From the NCBI GenBank assembly GCA_017451975.1, contig JAFTNI010000136.1, positions 1 through 11,339 on the forward strand: 11,339 bases of DNA, given 5' to 3'. This stretch comes from Clostridia bacterium. Lineage in GTDB: Bacteria > Bacillota > Clostridia > Oscillospirales > CAG-272. Position numbers and translations under genes: made by a program. Shown in pieces: positions 1 to 7,460 of the stretch; the stretch's first letter is position 1, and the number at the start of each line of letters is the position of its first letter. The notes beneath the pieces are model-generated. The model had not been told where the DNA came from, did no database searches, and was given only the letters and a program-made list of their open reading frames with translations.

Positions 1-60
1 AATATAAGTCTTTGATAAAAAATGCCCGCGCGCGGGCATTTTTTATCAAAGACTTATATT
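1..60. repeat. Perfect 60-bp palindrome with no spacer at the window edge
   Basis: Bases 1-30 are the exact reverse complement of bases 31-60. The centre (about 17-44) looks like an intrinsic terminator: an A-run, a GC stem around GCCCGCGCGCGGGC and a T-run. The symmetry continues for another 16 bases on each side through ordinary AT-rich sequence, which a terminator does not need. Because the palindrome starts exactly at base 1, a fold-back assembly or amplification artefact copying 31-60 in reverse is a real possibility. If so, only 31-60 is genuine, as the right half of a terminator of the gene upstream. Confidence 0.9.
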
Positions 61-75
61 AAGGCGTATAATTTT

Positions 76-2028
76 ATGAAAAAGATTACGTCATTACTCG
101 CGCTTCTGCTCGCTTTTATGATGCTTTTTGCGGCTTGCGGCGGTGCAGGCACAACGGCTACAAGCGGCACAACGGCAAGCTCCACAACATCGGCAAGCAC
201 AACAGGCACAACGGCTTCTACAGGCACGACAGCCACGACAGGCACCACAGCCACAACGGGCACCACAGCCACAACGGGCACGACGGCACCCGTTACTCCC
301 CCCGTAGAAAGAAAAACAATAAAAATCCTTTCCATAGGCAACAGCTTCAGCGATGACGCAACGCAGTGGCTCGGCCGCATACTCATCGATATGGGCTACA
401 ACATTTACCTTGGCAACCTTTATATAGGCGGCTGCTCTATCGATACGCACTGGGCAAATGCACAGAGCGGTGAAAAAGCTTACGATTACCGCGTTTCTCA
501 GTGGGGTACGTGGTCCAGCACCAAGCAGAGCCTTGAACACGGCATAAAAGCTCAGGAATGGGATATTATCACAGTTCAGCAGGTTAGCCAGAACAGCGGT
601 ATGCCTGAAACATTCGGCAACCTTCAGAACCTTCTTGATTACATCAACGCAAACAAGAAAAACCCCGATGCAAAGGTTTTCTGGCACATGACATGGGCTT
701 ATGAAAGCGATTCCACACACAGCGGCTTCCCGAACTACGAAAGCGACCAGATGAAAATGTACAACGCTATCGTTAACGCGGCGAAGAGCGAAATTCTTAC
801 AAACGAAGCCTTCACGGGCGTTATCCCCAGCGGCACAGCTATTCAGAACCTCCGCACCTCTTACCTTGGCGACCACCTCACGCGTGACGGCTACCACCTC
901 TCCTACGACGTAGGCAGATATACGGCGGCGCTCACGTGGGCGAAGCTCCTCACGGGTCAATCTATAGATGCGGTTGACTACGTTCCGAAGGAATACCCCA
1001 ACGTTGCAAACCACCTTCCCGCAATCAAAGAGGCGGTTAATAATGCAGTGGCGAAACCTTTTGAAATCACACCCGCTACCATTACAACGCACGAAAGCAT
1101 GACGCTTACAGAGGCAGATAAGGCGTTCCTTACAGCTCAGGGCAAAAACCCTGACGATTACTATCTCCTTGACCTCGACCTTATGGTACAGTCCTTCTAT
1201 AACTCCTCTACGAATTCCACACGTCTTTCAAAAGCGGCTAACGATAAATCTGCTTTGCTTAAATTCTATTTTTCCACAGATATATTCCCCAAAAACGATA
1301 TTCCGAACGGCTCTATAATCAGAATCGACGCGGGCTACCAGTACCGCCCCGAGGGCTGGACAGCGCTAAGCGCAGTAACCTCTCCCCGCCCCGAAAATAC
1401 AACAGAAAATGTTGTTGTGGTAGATGACGAATGGTGGGGCGATTTCAAATACCGTGCGTTCAATATCGCATACGAAGGCGCGGCTACGGAAGTTACGGCA
1501 GCAGACTTCAAGGCTTTCCAGATCTACGTTCCCAAAAACCCTGTAGTAGAAAAACCTGTTGAAAAGCCCGAGAAGAACGCGAAAACAACAGATGAAGCGC
1601 TTACCCTTGCAGGCTACGACCTTGCAAACTACAAAAAGGTTGAGCTTACGGAATACCTCCATGAATACTACATTTCCAACAGCAAGGCTATGACGCTCCA
1701 GAATAAAACAACAAATCCCACGGCTACAAACCTTACGTATTTCTGGGCTACACAGATTTTCGATAAAGCGGCAATTCCCGAAGGCTCCCTTATAGTTGTT
1801 CTCAACGGTTACCAGTACCGCCCCGAGGGCTGGCAGACACAGAATGCCAACAACAGCTCCGGCAGACCCGATAACGTTCTCGGCAGCAAAGATACTGTTG
1901 TGCCTGTAGATGCAAAATGGTGGGGTAACTTCAACTACCGTGCCTTCAACGTAGCGAAAGCAGGCGGCAGCGTTGCCGTTTCCGCAGACGATTACACGGC
2001 ATTTGCTATCTACGTTCCCGTTGCATAA
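76..2028 (+). CDS. Secreted SGNH-hydrolase (DUF4886-type) lipoprotein with Thr-rich stalk and two C-terminal modules
   Basis: A 650-residue predicted surface lipoprotein. Residues 1-20 form a signal peptide (MKK, then a Leu/Ala core) ending in a lipobox-like FAAC, so Cys21 is the likely lipidated residue. Residues 22-72 are a Thr/Gly/Ala stalk encoded partly by an 18-bp tandem repeat. Residues 78-325 resemble DUF4886/SGNH hydrolases: block I SIGNSFSDD (candidate nucleophile Ser90), a QQVSQNSG segment near 168-175, and a DGYHLS block with candidate Asp271 and His274. Two related modules follow (about 338-492 and 505-650), both with GYQYRPEGW, WWG-F-YRAFN and IYVP. Family knowledge suggests esterase or deacetylase action on surface or dietary glycans; the substrate is unknown. 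An in-frame ATG at 22 lies inside the palindrome and would put 18 charged or polar residues ahead of the signal peptide, so ATG 76 is preferred. The ribosome site is weak (AAGG at 61-64). The gene is monocistronic and ends at a terminator. Confidence 0.85.
   Translation: MKKITSLLALLLAFMMLFAACGGAGTTATSGTTASSTTSASTTGTTASTGTTATTGTTATTGTTATTGTTAPVTPPVERKTIKILSIGNSFSDDATQWLGRILIDMGYNIYLGNLYIGGCSIDTHWANAQSGEKAYDYRVSQWGTWSSTKQSLEHGIKAQEWDIITVQQVSQNSGMPETFGNLQNLLDYINANKKNPDAKVFWHMTWAYESDSTHSGFPNYESDQMKMYNAIVNAAKSEILTNEAFTGVIPSGTAIQNLRTSYLGDHLTRDGYHLSYDVGRYTAALTWAKLLTGQSIDAVDYVPKEYPNVANHLPAIKEAVNNAVAKPFEITPATITTHESMTLTEADKAFLTAQGKNPDDYYLLDLDLMVQSFYNSSTNSTRLSKAANDKSALLKFYFSTDIFPKNDIPNGSIIRIDAGYQYRPEGWTALSAVTSPRPENTTENVVVVDDEWWGDFKYRAFNIAYEGAATEVTAADFKAFQIYVPKNPVVEKPVEKPEKNAKTTDEALTLAGYDLANYKKVELTEYLHEYYISNSKAMTLQNKTTNPTATNLTYFWATQIFDKAAIPEGSLIVVLNGYQYRPEGWQTQNANNSSGRPDNVLGSKDTVVPVDAKWWGNFNYRAFNVAKAGGSVAVSADDYTAFAIYVPVA
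232..285 (+). repeat. 18-bp tandem repeat encoding the Thr-rich stalk
   Basis: Three near-identical 18-bp units (232-249, 250-267, 268-285) each encode Ala-Thr-Thr-Gly-Thr-Thr. More degenerate copies lie upstream from about 150. The unit length is a multiple of three, so copy-number change keeps frame and only lengthens or shortens the stalk between the membrane anchor and the catalytic domain. Thr-rich stalks are typical of cell-wall-spanning lipoprotein linkers. Confidence 0.85.
1087..2025 (+). repeat. Duplicated C-terminal module of the SGNH lipoprotein
   Basis: Two modules of about 150 residues lie in tandem. Shared landmarks in order are a Tyr/Leu-rich start, an IP-(N/E)-GS segment, GYQYRPEGW (residues 420-428 and 578-586, 158 residues apart), RP-(E/D)-N, WWG-F-YRAFN and a final F-IYVP. 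At DNA level 1337-1359 and 1811-1833 are identical over 23 bases, while the rest has diverged. This fits an old internal duplication with strong constraint on the aromatic patch. I do not recognise the domain family. The conserved aromatic residues would suit glycan binding, but that is inference. Confidence 0.75.
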
Positions 2029-2047
2029 ATGAAAATTTAATTAATAT

Positions 2048-2080
2048 AAAAAAGCACTTGCTTTACGCAAGTGCTTTTTT
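2048..2080. terminator. Bidirectional intrinsic terminator
   Basis: A 14-bp perfect stem (2048-2061 with 2067-2080) carries six A's on the left arm and six T's on the right, with a TTTAC loop (2062-2066). It sits between the ends of two convergent genes: 20 bases after the lipoprotein stop and 15 bases beyond the DUF4363 stop. It should therefore serve both transcripts. Confidence 0.93.
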
Positions 2081-2094
2081 GCCGCATCACATTT

Positions 2095-2478
2095 TTACGC
2101 TATGCTTGCCGCGGAAATGGCGAAAAGCCCCGCAAGCCTCGAAACGGCATCTATAAAGCGCAGGCGCGCGGAAATAAACTCCTCTGTGGAGTTACTTTCC
2201 GCCGCCGCGCAAAGCGAAAGCGCGGCGTCGTCTGCGCGGTCCAGCATATCGTAGCTTATTATATATGGAAAAAGCGCCATACTGCGCGCCCACAGCGCGG
2301 CAAGCTCGTGAGTGCGCGAAATCAGGTTTTCGGTGCTTGCAAGCTCCTCTTGCGTGGCGGGCAGTGCGCGCGCAAGCGAAATAAGCTCGTGCGCGCGCTC
2401 CTTTATAAAAGCCGAGGCACAAAAAACGAGCGCGCAGAGAAGCGCGAATATTATAAGCGCGGCGATAAAGGTCTTCAC
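2095..2478 (-). CDS. DUF4363-like protein, partner of the DUF421 protein
   Basis: A 127-residue protein with one N-terminal membrane segment (about residues 4-24), then a mainly helical Ala/Leu/Glu-rich soluble part with no recognised catalytic motif. Size, single-anchor layout and position directly after a DUF421 gene match DUF4363 proteins, which in Clostridia are often encoded next to DUF421; their function is unknown. The GTG start (2478-2476) overlaps the upstream stop as GTGA. A purine-rich site (AGAGG on the minus strand, about 10 bases upstream inside the DUF421 gene) could serve it, so translational coupling is likely. It ends at TAA just before the shared terminator. The family call rests mostly on context and topology. 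Confidence 0.72.
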   Translation of the reverse strand: MKTFIAALIIFALLCALVFCASAFIKERAHELISLARALPATQEELASTENLISRTHELAALWARSMALFPYIISYDMLDRADDAALSLCAAAESNSTEEFISARLRFIDAVSRLAGLFAISAASIA

Positions 2479-3122
2479 GGCAAGGTTTCCTCTTTCTTTA
2501 TAATTTTCGTTTTTCCGCAGTCGTCAACCGTCATAAGAAAAACGTCTTTTTGCGCGGTTTTGCTTTTGGCAAGCTCGCGCGCGAGCCATTCGCGGCTTTT
2601 TTTTGCCGCCCTAAGGGCATAAAGCGCCGTTTTTCCGTCTATAATCACGGGGTGAGCCATTCCTTTCGGGGCGCTCGGCGCTTCCTTTGCGAAAAATGAA
2701 AGCTTGCCGTTTTGCTCCAGAATAGCGTATTCCAGCTCCTCGGGCGAGCTATAGCCCGCTATGTGAAGCTCACATAGCAGGTCTTCCAGCGTCATGCGCA
2801 TTCTCGTCATTTCGCGGCGGTCTATTTTTCCGCCCGAAATAATAATGCTCGGCTTGCTATCCATAAGCTTTTTGAAAAAAGAAATTTTCGTGGGCAGGAA
2901 AGAAAGCACCACCTCCATGCAAATAAGCGTTACTATCGGTATAAAGGCGAAGGAAAGCGGCACGGCGGCGTTTGTAAGCGGCACGCTTGCAATATCTGAA
3001 AGCAGAAAAGCCGTTACAAGCTCTGAAACCTGCATTTCGCCTATTTGCCGCTTGCCGAGAAACCGCATTACGGCAATGAGCGCAAGGTAGACTATAAGCG
3101 TGCGTATAAATAATACGGGCAA
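2475..3122 (-). CDS. DUF421 (YetF/YcaP-family) membrane protein
   Basis: A 215-residue protein with about three membrane segments in residues 1-80, followed by a cytosolic DUF421 domain. Characteristic pieces are FLGKRQIGEMQVSELV near residue 21, then further on PSIIISGGKIDRREM, TLEDLLCELHIAG and EYAILEQNGKLSFF. The biochemical role of DUF421 is unresolved; some Bacillus relatives have been linked to spore wet-heat resistance, which cannot be carried over here. The start is TTG at 3122-3120, chosen because an AAGGAG site lies 7 bases upstream and no ATG fits the domain start. It is the first gene of a two-gene minus-strand operon with the DUF4363 gene and is divergent from hprK. Confidence 0.88.
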   Translation of the reverse strand: MPVLFIRTLIVYLALIAVMRFLGKRQIGEMQVSELVTAFLLSDIASVPLTNAAVPLSFAFIPIVTLICMEVVLSFLPTKISFFKKLMDSKPSIIISGGKIDRREMTRMRMTLEDLLCELHIAGYSSPEELEYAILEQNGKLSFFAKEAPSAPKGMAHPVIIDGKTALYALRAAKKSREWLARELAKSKTAQKDVFLMTVDDCGKTKIIKKEETLP

Positions 3123-3144
3123 TTTTTCGCTCCTTTTTACAAAA

Positions 3145-3173
3145 AATATAAATTCTTAACTTATTATTTACAA
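3145..3173 (-). promoter_or_regulatory. Sigma-A promoter for the DUF421-DUF4363 operon
   Basis: On the minus strand TTGTAA (3173-3168) and TATATT (3150-3145) are separated by 17 bases. Transcription would start near 3138, giving a leader of about 16 bases that contains the AAGGAG ribosome site. The match is reasonable, but the region is AT-rich, so chance similarity is possible. Confidence 0.55.
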
Positions 3174-3191
3174 GTTTCTTTTGAATATATG

Positions 3192-3220
3192 TTGAAAAAT
3201 TTCACCACTTAAGGTATAAT
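3192..3220 (+). promoter_or_regulatory. Sigma-A promoter for the hprK-yybS-gdpP operon
   Basis: TTGAAA (3192-3197) and a consensus TATAAT (3215-3220) are 17 bases apart. The expected start is near 3227. That lies at or after the upstream in-frame ATG at 3225, which supports translation from ATG 3273. It is arranged back to back with the minus-strand promoter, with 18 bases between the two -35 boxes. Confidence 0.8.
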
Positions 3221-3272
3221 TATTATGTACAATTGTGTTTACACGAAAAAAATTAAGAAAGAGAGATTTATT

Positions 3273-4232
3273 ATGGATAACGAATCCAATGCTACATATG
3301 AAGCGAAGCTTTCCGCTGTTGCCAAGGAGCTTCGCCTTGAAACGGTTTACGTGCCTGAAAACTGGGAGGATATGATTGTAAACTGTGCAGATACGCTTCG
3401 CCCCGGCCTTGCGCTCACGGGTTTTTACGATTGCTTCGACCACAGAAGAATACAGCTTATAGGTAAAGCAGAGCACGAATACCTTGAAATGTTCTCTTCC
3501 GATGAAAGATACGATAAATGCGAAAAGCTTTGCTCGCAGAAGGTGCCTGCAATTATACTTTCCTGGGGGCTCCACGCTTTCGACGAGCTTATAATTGCCG
3601 CAAAGAAATATGAAATTCCGATTTTGCGCACGGTTGAAAGCACAACGGAAATACAGGCGGCGACGATTGCCTACCTCAACGTAGAGCTTGCGCCTCGCAT
3701 AACGCGCCACGGCGTGCTTGTGGAGGTTTACGGCGAGGGTGTGCTTATACTCGGCGACAGCGGTATAGGCAAGAGCGAAACGGCAATAGAGCTTGTTAAG
3801 CGCGGCCACCGCCTCGTTGCAGACGACGCAGTAGAGCTCAGAAGAGTTTCCGCAAAAACTATAGTAGGCTCTGCGCCCGAGGTGCTTCGCCACTATACGG
3901 AGCTTCGCGGTATAGGCATAGTTGACGTTCGCAGAACCTTCGGTATAGGCTCTGTAAAGGATACCGAAAAGGTTGATATGGTGCTCAAGCTTGAGCATTG
4001 GGATAAAGATAAGTTCTACGACAGAATAGGGCTTGAAATGGAAATGACAGATATTCTCGGCCTCAGCATTCCCACAACGCGCATACCCGTTTCTCCCGGT
4101 CGTAACCTTGCGGTAATTATAGAAATAGCGGCTATGAACAATAAGCAAAGACGCATGGGCTATAACACGGCAGAGCACTTTACAGAGCGCCTGAGCGAGT
4201 TTATGCTCAAGGGCCAGGGCATCAATTTCTGA
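3273..4232 (+). CDS. hprK: HPr kinase/phosphorylase
   Basis: A 319-residue cytosolic enzyme, close to the family's usual length of about 310. It phosphorylates HPr of the phosphotransferase system on its regulatory serine using ATP or pyrophosphate, and reverses this by phosphorolysis, so controlling carbon catabolite repression. The C-terminal kinase domain is complete: His146, the P-loop GDSGIGKSE (161-169), Asp184/Asp185 in LVADDAVEL, Glu210 in ELRGIGIVDVR and the signature PGRNLAVIIEIAAMN from residue 275. Residue 274 is Ser where I expect Arg or Lys from remembered homologues; the meaning is unclear. ATG 3273 is chosen over 3225 because of a purine-rich site (AGAGAG, 3260-3265) and the promoter position. 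It is the first gene of an operon; a YybS-like gene follows after 23 bases. HPr itself is not in the window. Confidence 0.95.
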   Translation: MDNESNATYEAKLSAVAKELRLETVYVPENWEDMIVNCADTLRPGLALTGFYDCFDHRRIQLIGKAEHEYLEMFSSDERYDKCEKLCSQKVPAIILSWGLHAFDELIIAAKKYEIPILRTVESTTEIQAATIAYLNVELAPRITRHGVLVEVYGEGVLILGDSGIGKSETAIELVKRGHRLVADDAVELRRVSAKTIVGSAPEVLRHYTELRGIGIVDVRRTFGIGSVKDTEKVDMVLKLEHWDKDKFYDRIGLEMEMTDILGLSIPTTRIPVSPGRNLAVIIEIAAMNNKQRRMGYNTAEHFTERLSEFMLKGQGINF

Positions 4233-4255
4233 TAAAAACGAGAGGTAAATTTTAA

Positions 4256-5284
4256 ATGGATAATATTTACGGTGCGCCGAGAAGGGTTTCGGTGCTTCCG
4301 CTTGCCGTTTTGCAGGTGGCGGCTTCGCTTTTGCTTGCGCTCTCGGTAAGGACGGGCTTTTTGCACGTCGGCGTATTTCTCGTTGCGGTTGCCACGGCTA
4401 TGTTTGCGCTTCAGAGCATTGTTTCGGGCAGCTACCTCTATTTTGCCACGGTGGCGCTTTCCGTTTGCGGCGCCTTCCTTATAGGCGGTGTTTTCCCGGC
4501 GGCTATGAGCCTCTTTGCGTTGCCCGCAGGGCTTATTATGGCGCATATGGTGAAAAAGAAAAGCACGAAAATGTCTGTTACCGTCGTACTCGACGTGCTT
4601 TACGCGGTTTTGTTTGCAGGCTTGTTTCTTGCAGTGTATCTTTTAGGCGGCAACGAGTTTTCGCTTTCCGCAATAATAACGTATTTCAGTGATATCGTAG
4701 AGGTACTGAAGGAAGCGTTTATTAAAAATATCGAGGCAGAGGAAGAAACTCTTACCACGTTTATGAATATGCTGGGAGCGAAGGACGGCGAAACCTTCGC
4801 GGCTATGATAGACGCCGTTTTCGAAACGTTCAAGCTTATTTTGCCCGCTATAATTATTTCCACAATGGGTGTTATAGCATATTTTACGGCGGCTGTTTTC
4901 AAGCTTGGCACGGCTATTGCAAATTGCGAGCTTGTGCTGCCCGACCCGAAGTGGGCAACACTGCCCTCAAAGGCTTCCGCCGTTATATATTCCGTGGCGT
5001 ATATTATTTATTCCGCTGTGGCAATGTTTTCTTCCGAAATGAACGTTTTTCTGCTTGTTTGCTACAGCATTGTGATAGTTCTTACCCCCGTAATGCTCCT
5101 TATGGGCATTAAGTGGATAAAAACACTGCGCAACAAAGGTATGGTTATAGTGCTTTTCATATTCGGCTCTATGTTCATGCCGTCGCTTGCAGTGATGATA
5201 CTCGCGTTTTTCGGCGTGCGCGAGGTTTTCCTTTGCCACGACAGAAAAAAGGAAAACGAAAAAAATGACGACCGTGAAATTTAA
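4256..5284 (+). CDS. YybS-like (DUF2232) polytopic membrane protein
   Basis: A 342-residue, very hydrophobic protein with about eight or nine membrane segments. There are roughly five in residues 12-128, then an acidic soluble stretch (about 140-185, with EAEEETL), then four more from about 190 to 330. The tail is charged and Lys/Glu/Asp-rich. A PDPKWATLPSKASAVIY segment near residue 225 resembles the W-LP element of DUF2232. Position directly before gdpP matches the yybS-yybT(gdpP) pairing of Firmicutes. The molecular function is not established; members resemble small-molecule transport components in topology. A GAGAGG site precedes ATG 4256, and gdpP begins 18 bases after the stop, so co-transcription is nearly certain. 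The family call rests on topology and synteny more than on motifs. Confidence 0.78.
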   Translation: MDNIYGAPRRVSVLPLAVLQVAASLLLALSVRTGFLHVGVFLVAVATAMFALQSIVSGSYLYFATVALSVCGAFLIGGVFPAAMSLFALPAGLIMAHMVKKKSTKMSVTVVLDVLYAVLFAGLFLAVYLLGGNEFSLSAIITYFSDIVEVLKEAFIKNIEAEEETLTTFMNMLGAKDGETFAAMIDAVFETFKLILPAIIISTMGVIAYFTAAVFKLGTAIANCELVLPDPKWATLPSKASAVIYSVAYIIYSAVAMFSSEMNVFLLVCYSIVIVLTPVMLLMGIKWIKTLRNKGMVIVLFIFGSMFMPSLAVMILAFFGVREVFLCHDRKKENEKNDDREI

Positions 5285-5302
5285 CTGAAAAGGAGGAAAC
5301 AC

Positions 5303-7357
5303 ATGGCGAGTAAAAGAGATAAAGGTTCGGTTTTCCGCCTGTTTTCCGTTGGGGGCATTATATGCGCTTGCTTCGCAGTGATAACGCTGGCGATGTGTTA
5401 CCTGTGCATTGAATATACCGATTACCGCCCCGAAAAAATTCTGCTTTTGCACCTTGGTATTTATATCGGTATAGTGGCTCTGATGCTTGTTATAAACATT
5501 ATAGTTACGGCTATTTCGCGCAAGGGCGTATACGCCTACGCAACCGCCGTTACTCAGGGCGTTTCCGCAAAGTTTTTGCAGAAGCTTACGAAGCCTGTTA
5601 TCATCTGCGATGAAAAGGGCAAAATAGTATGGTATAACCAGCACCTGAGGGAGGTTTGCGGCAGCAAAAAAACCTTCTATAATAAATATATAGACAGCAT
5701 TTGCGATTCCACGCTGGAGCGCATTGTAAAAAGCGACGACCTGCTTGGCACAGACCTGCACTTTACAACGGGCGAAAGCACGGAAAAGCTATTGCCCGGC
5801 GTTTTCAACGCGGTAGGCTATGAAATCGAATACGAGGGAAGATGCTACTATATGGCGGTTTTCACCGACGTTACTGCGCTTAAAACGCTTGAGCGCCGCA
5901 TACGCGACGAGGACACGTATATAGGTTACGCTATGATAGATAACCTTGAAGAGCTTCTTCAGTATATTCAGGAGGGCTACGGCAGAGCGGCGGAAGAGGT
6001 TGAAAAAATACTCGAAAAATATTTTCAGGGCGTTGGCGGCTTCGTTCGCGAATACGGCAACAACCGCTTTATGTGCGTTTTCGAAGCGCAGCAGTTTGTG
6101 GCGCTGGAGGCAGATAAGTTTTCCTTGCTCGACGAAATTCGCGAAATAAGGCTTGGTGAAACTACTCTTTCCGTAACCATTTCCATGGGTATTGCGAAAA
6201 TAGAGGGCACGCTGCTCGAAAAGGAGCGTGCGGCGCAGGCGGCGCTGGATATGGCGCTTCAGCGCGGCGGCGACCAGGTTGTTGTTAAAGCCAAGGACGG
6301 CGTGGAATTCTACGGCGGCAAAACGAAAGCGGTTCAGAAGCGCACGAAGGTACGCTCCCGCGTTATTGCCAACGAGCTTATAGCGCTCGTTTCCATGAGC
6401 GGCAACGTTATTATTATGGGCCACCGTTTCCCCGATGCAGATAGCTTTGCTTCCTGCGTGGCTATGGCAAGGATTGCGAAATTCTGCGGTGCAAAGGCGC
6501 ACATCGTTATAGACCAGAACGATAAAAACCTTCGCAACTGCTTCCGCAGCCTGGAGGAAAGCCCCGATTACAACGGTATTTTCGTAGACAGAGCGCAGGC
6601 GCAGGACCTTATGGAAAGCGGCACGCTCGTTGTGGTAACCGACGTAAACAATATGAACATATGCGAAGCGCCCGATATTGTAAAGAGCGCGGAAGAATAC
6701 GTCGTTATCGACCACCACAGAAAAACATCGGAATTTGCAAAACAGCCGAAGATAGGCTATATAGAGCCCAGCGCATCCAGCGCATCAGAGCTTATGTCGG
6801 AGCTTCTGGAGCTTATTTTGCCGCAGGGAACACTGCCCAAGCCCGAAGCAGACCTGCTTTTCGCGGGTATGCTTCTCGATACGAAGCAGTTTACGCACAA
6901 CACGGGCGTGCGCACGTTCAGCGCGGCGCTTTACCTGCGTAACGAGGGTGCATCTCCGCTTGATGCGCAAGCTCTTTTCAAAACAGAGCTTGAAGATTTC
7001 CTGAGCGAGGCGCAGTTTGAAAGCAACGTTCAGATATACAGAAACATAATAGCCATAGCGCTCAACGAATCGGATAGCGCAAACAGCGTTACCCGCGTTA
7101 ACGCGGCGAAGGCGGCAGACAGGCTGCTTTCCGTAGAGGGTATACAGGCGGCATTTGCCGTTTGCTCGGTGGAAAACGTAATATGCATTTCCGCGCGCTC
7201 CGACGGTGTTATAAACGTTCAGCGAATGGCAGAAAAGCTTGGCGGCGGCGGCCACTTCGACTCTGCGGGCGTACAGCTTCGCGGTGTTACGATGAAGGAA
7301 GCAATTATAATGCTCCGCGCGGCTATAGACGAAATTCTCGACGATATTGCAGAATAA
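5303..7357 (+). CDS. gdpP: Cyclic-di-AMP phosphodiesterase GdpP (YybT)
   Basis: A 684-residue membrane-anchored phosphodiesterase that hydrolyses c-di-AMP to pApA, affecting potassium and osmotic balance and cell-wall stress. Domains in order: two membrane helices (about 15-37 and 46-70); a PAS-like domain (about 95-195, starting PVIICDEKGKIVWYN); a degenerate GGDEF domain (about 200-325) lacking the GGDEF signature but ending in the family's YGGKTKAVQKRTKVRSR element; the DHH domain with HRFPDADS (His374, Asp378, Asp380), Asp447, DHHRK (Asp470-His471-His472) and Asp526 in GMLLDTKQFTH; and DHHA1 with GGGGHFDSAG (647-656). All expected metal-ligand positions are present, so the enzyme should be active. 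A strong AGGAGG site lies 7 bases before ATG 5303. It is last in the hprK operon; rplI and the replicative helicase gene, frequent downstream neighbours, are not here. Its stop codon abuts the inverted-repeat cassette. Confidence 0.95.
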   Translation: MASKRDKGSVFRLFSVGGIICACFAVITLAMCYLCIEYTDYRPEKILLLHLGIYIGIVALMLVINIIVTAISRKGVYAYATAVTQGVSAKFLQKLTKPVIICDEKGKIVWYNQHLREVCGSKKTFYNKYIDSICDSTLERIVKSDDLLGTDLHFTTGESTEKLLPGVFNAVGYEIEYEGRCYYMAVFTDVTALKTLERRIRDEDTYIGYAMIDNLEELLQYIQEGYGRAAEEVEKILEKYFQGVGGFVREYGNNRFMCVFEAQQFVALEADKFSLLDEIREIRLGETTLSVTISMGIAKIEGTLLEKERAAQAALDMALQRGGDQVVVKAKDGVEFYGGKTKAVQKRTKVRSRVIANELIALVSMSGNVIIMGHRFPDADSFASCVAMARIAKFCGAKAHIVIDQNDKNLRNCFRSLEESPDYNGIFVDRAQAQDLMESGTLVVVTDVNNMNICEAPDIVKSAEEYVVIDHHRKTSEFAKQPKIGYIEPSASSASELMSELLELILPQGTLPKPEADLLFAGMLLDTKQFTHNTGVRTFSAALYLRNEGASPLDAQALFKTELEDFLSEAQFESNVQIYRNIIAIALNESDSANSVTRVNAAKAADRLLSVEGIQAAFAVCSVENVICISARSDGVINVQRMAEKLGGGGHFDSAGVQLRGVTMKEAIIMLRAAIDEILDDIAE

Positions 7358-7399
7358 AAAAATCGCACCGAATGGGGGGGGACTCTTAAGGACAGTTTT
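7358..7399 (+). repeat. Left copy of a two-box inverted repeat
   Basis: Box A (AAAAATCGCACC, 7358-7369), an 18-base spacer with eight consecutive G's (7374-7381), and box B (AAGGACAGTTTT, 7388-7399). Both boxes recur inverted at 8715-8755 in the same order and at nearly the same spacing. Bases 7382-7389 can pair with 7398-7405 to form a hairpin presenting part of box B in its loop. It begins on the first base after the gdpP stop codon. Confidence 0.8.
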
Positions 7400-7431
7400 G
7401 AGAGTGCATTACCTGCCGACAGAAAAAATAG

Positions 7432-7460
7432 AAACCGCAGATTGATTTTCTGCGGTTTTT
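7432..7460 (+). terminator. Intrinsic terminator downstream of gdpP
   Basis: A 10-bp stem AAACCGCAGA (7432-7441) pairs with 7449-7458 around a 7-base loop, followed by further T's. It would end transcripts arriving from gdpP. Because it lies inside the proposed inserted block, it may belong to the insert and shield the inserted gene from read-through. Confidence 0.82.

Noticed and set aside
67..72. TATAAT as a -10 box just before the lipoprotein start
   Set aside because: Transcription would begin after the start codon and no -35 lies at the right distance.
22..75. Upstream in-frame ATG for the lipoprotein
   Set aside because: Lies in the palindrome and would bury the signal peptide behind 18 extra residues.
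94..1092. Long minus-strand ORF opposite the lipoprotein gene
   Set aside because: Low-complexity Cys/Arg/Ala-rich translation, antisense to a protein with clear motifs; a shadow of the other strand's codon use.
2071..2622. Plus-strand ORF of 183 codons over the DUF421/DUF4363 operon
   Set aside because: Arg/Lys-rich translation without domains, starts inside the terminator, and the opposite strand holds recognisable proteins with ribosome sites.
3225..3272. Upstream in-frame ATG for hprK
   Set aside because: At or before the predicted transcription start, with no ribosome site; ATG 3273 gives family-like length.
3168..4178. Minus-strand ORF of 336 codons opposite hprK
   Set aside because: Antisense to a fully conserved HPr kinase; the translation has no family motif.
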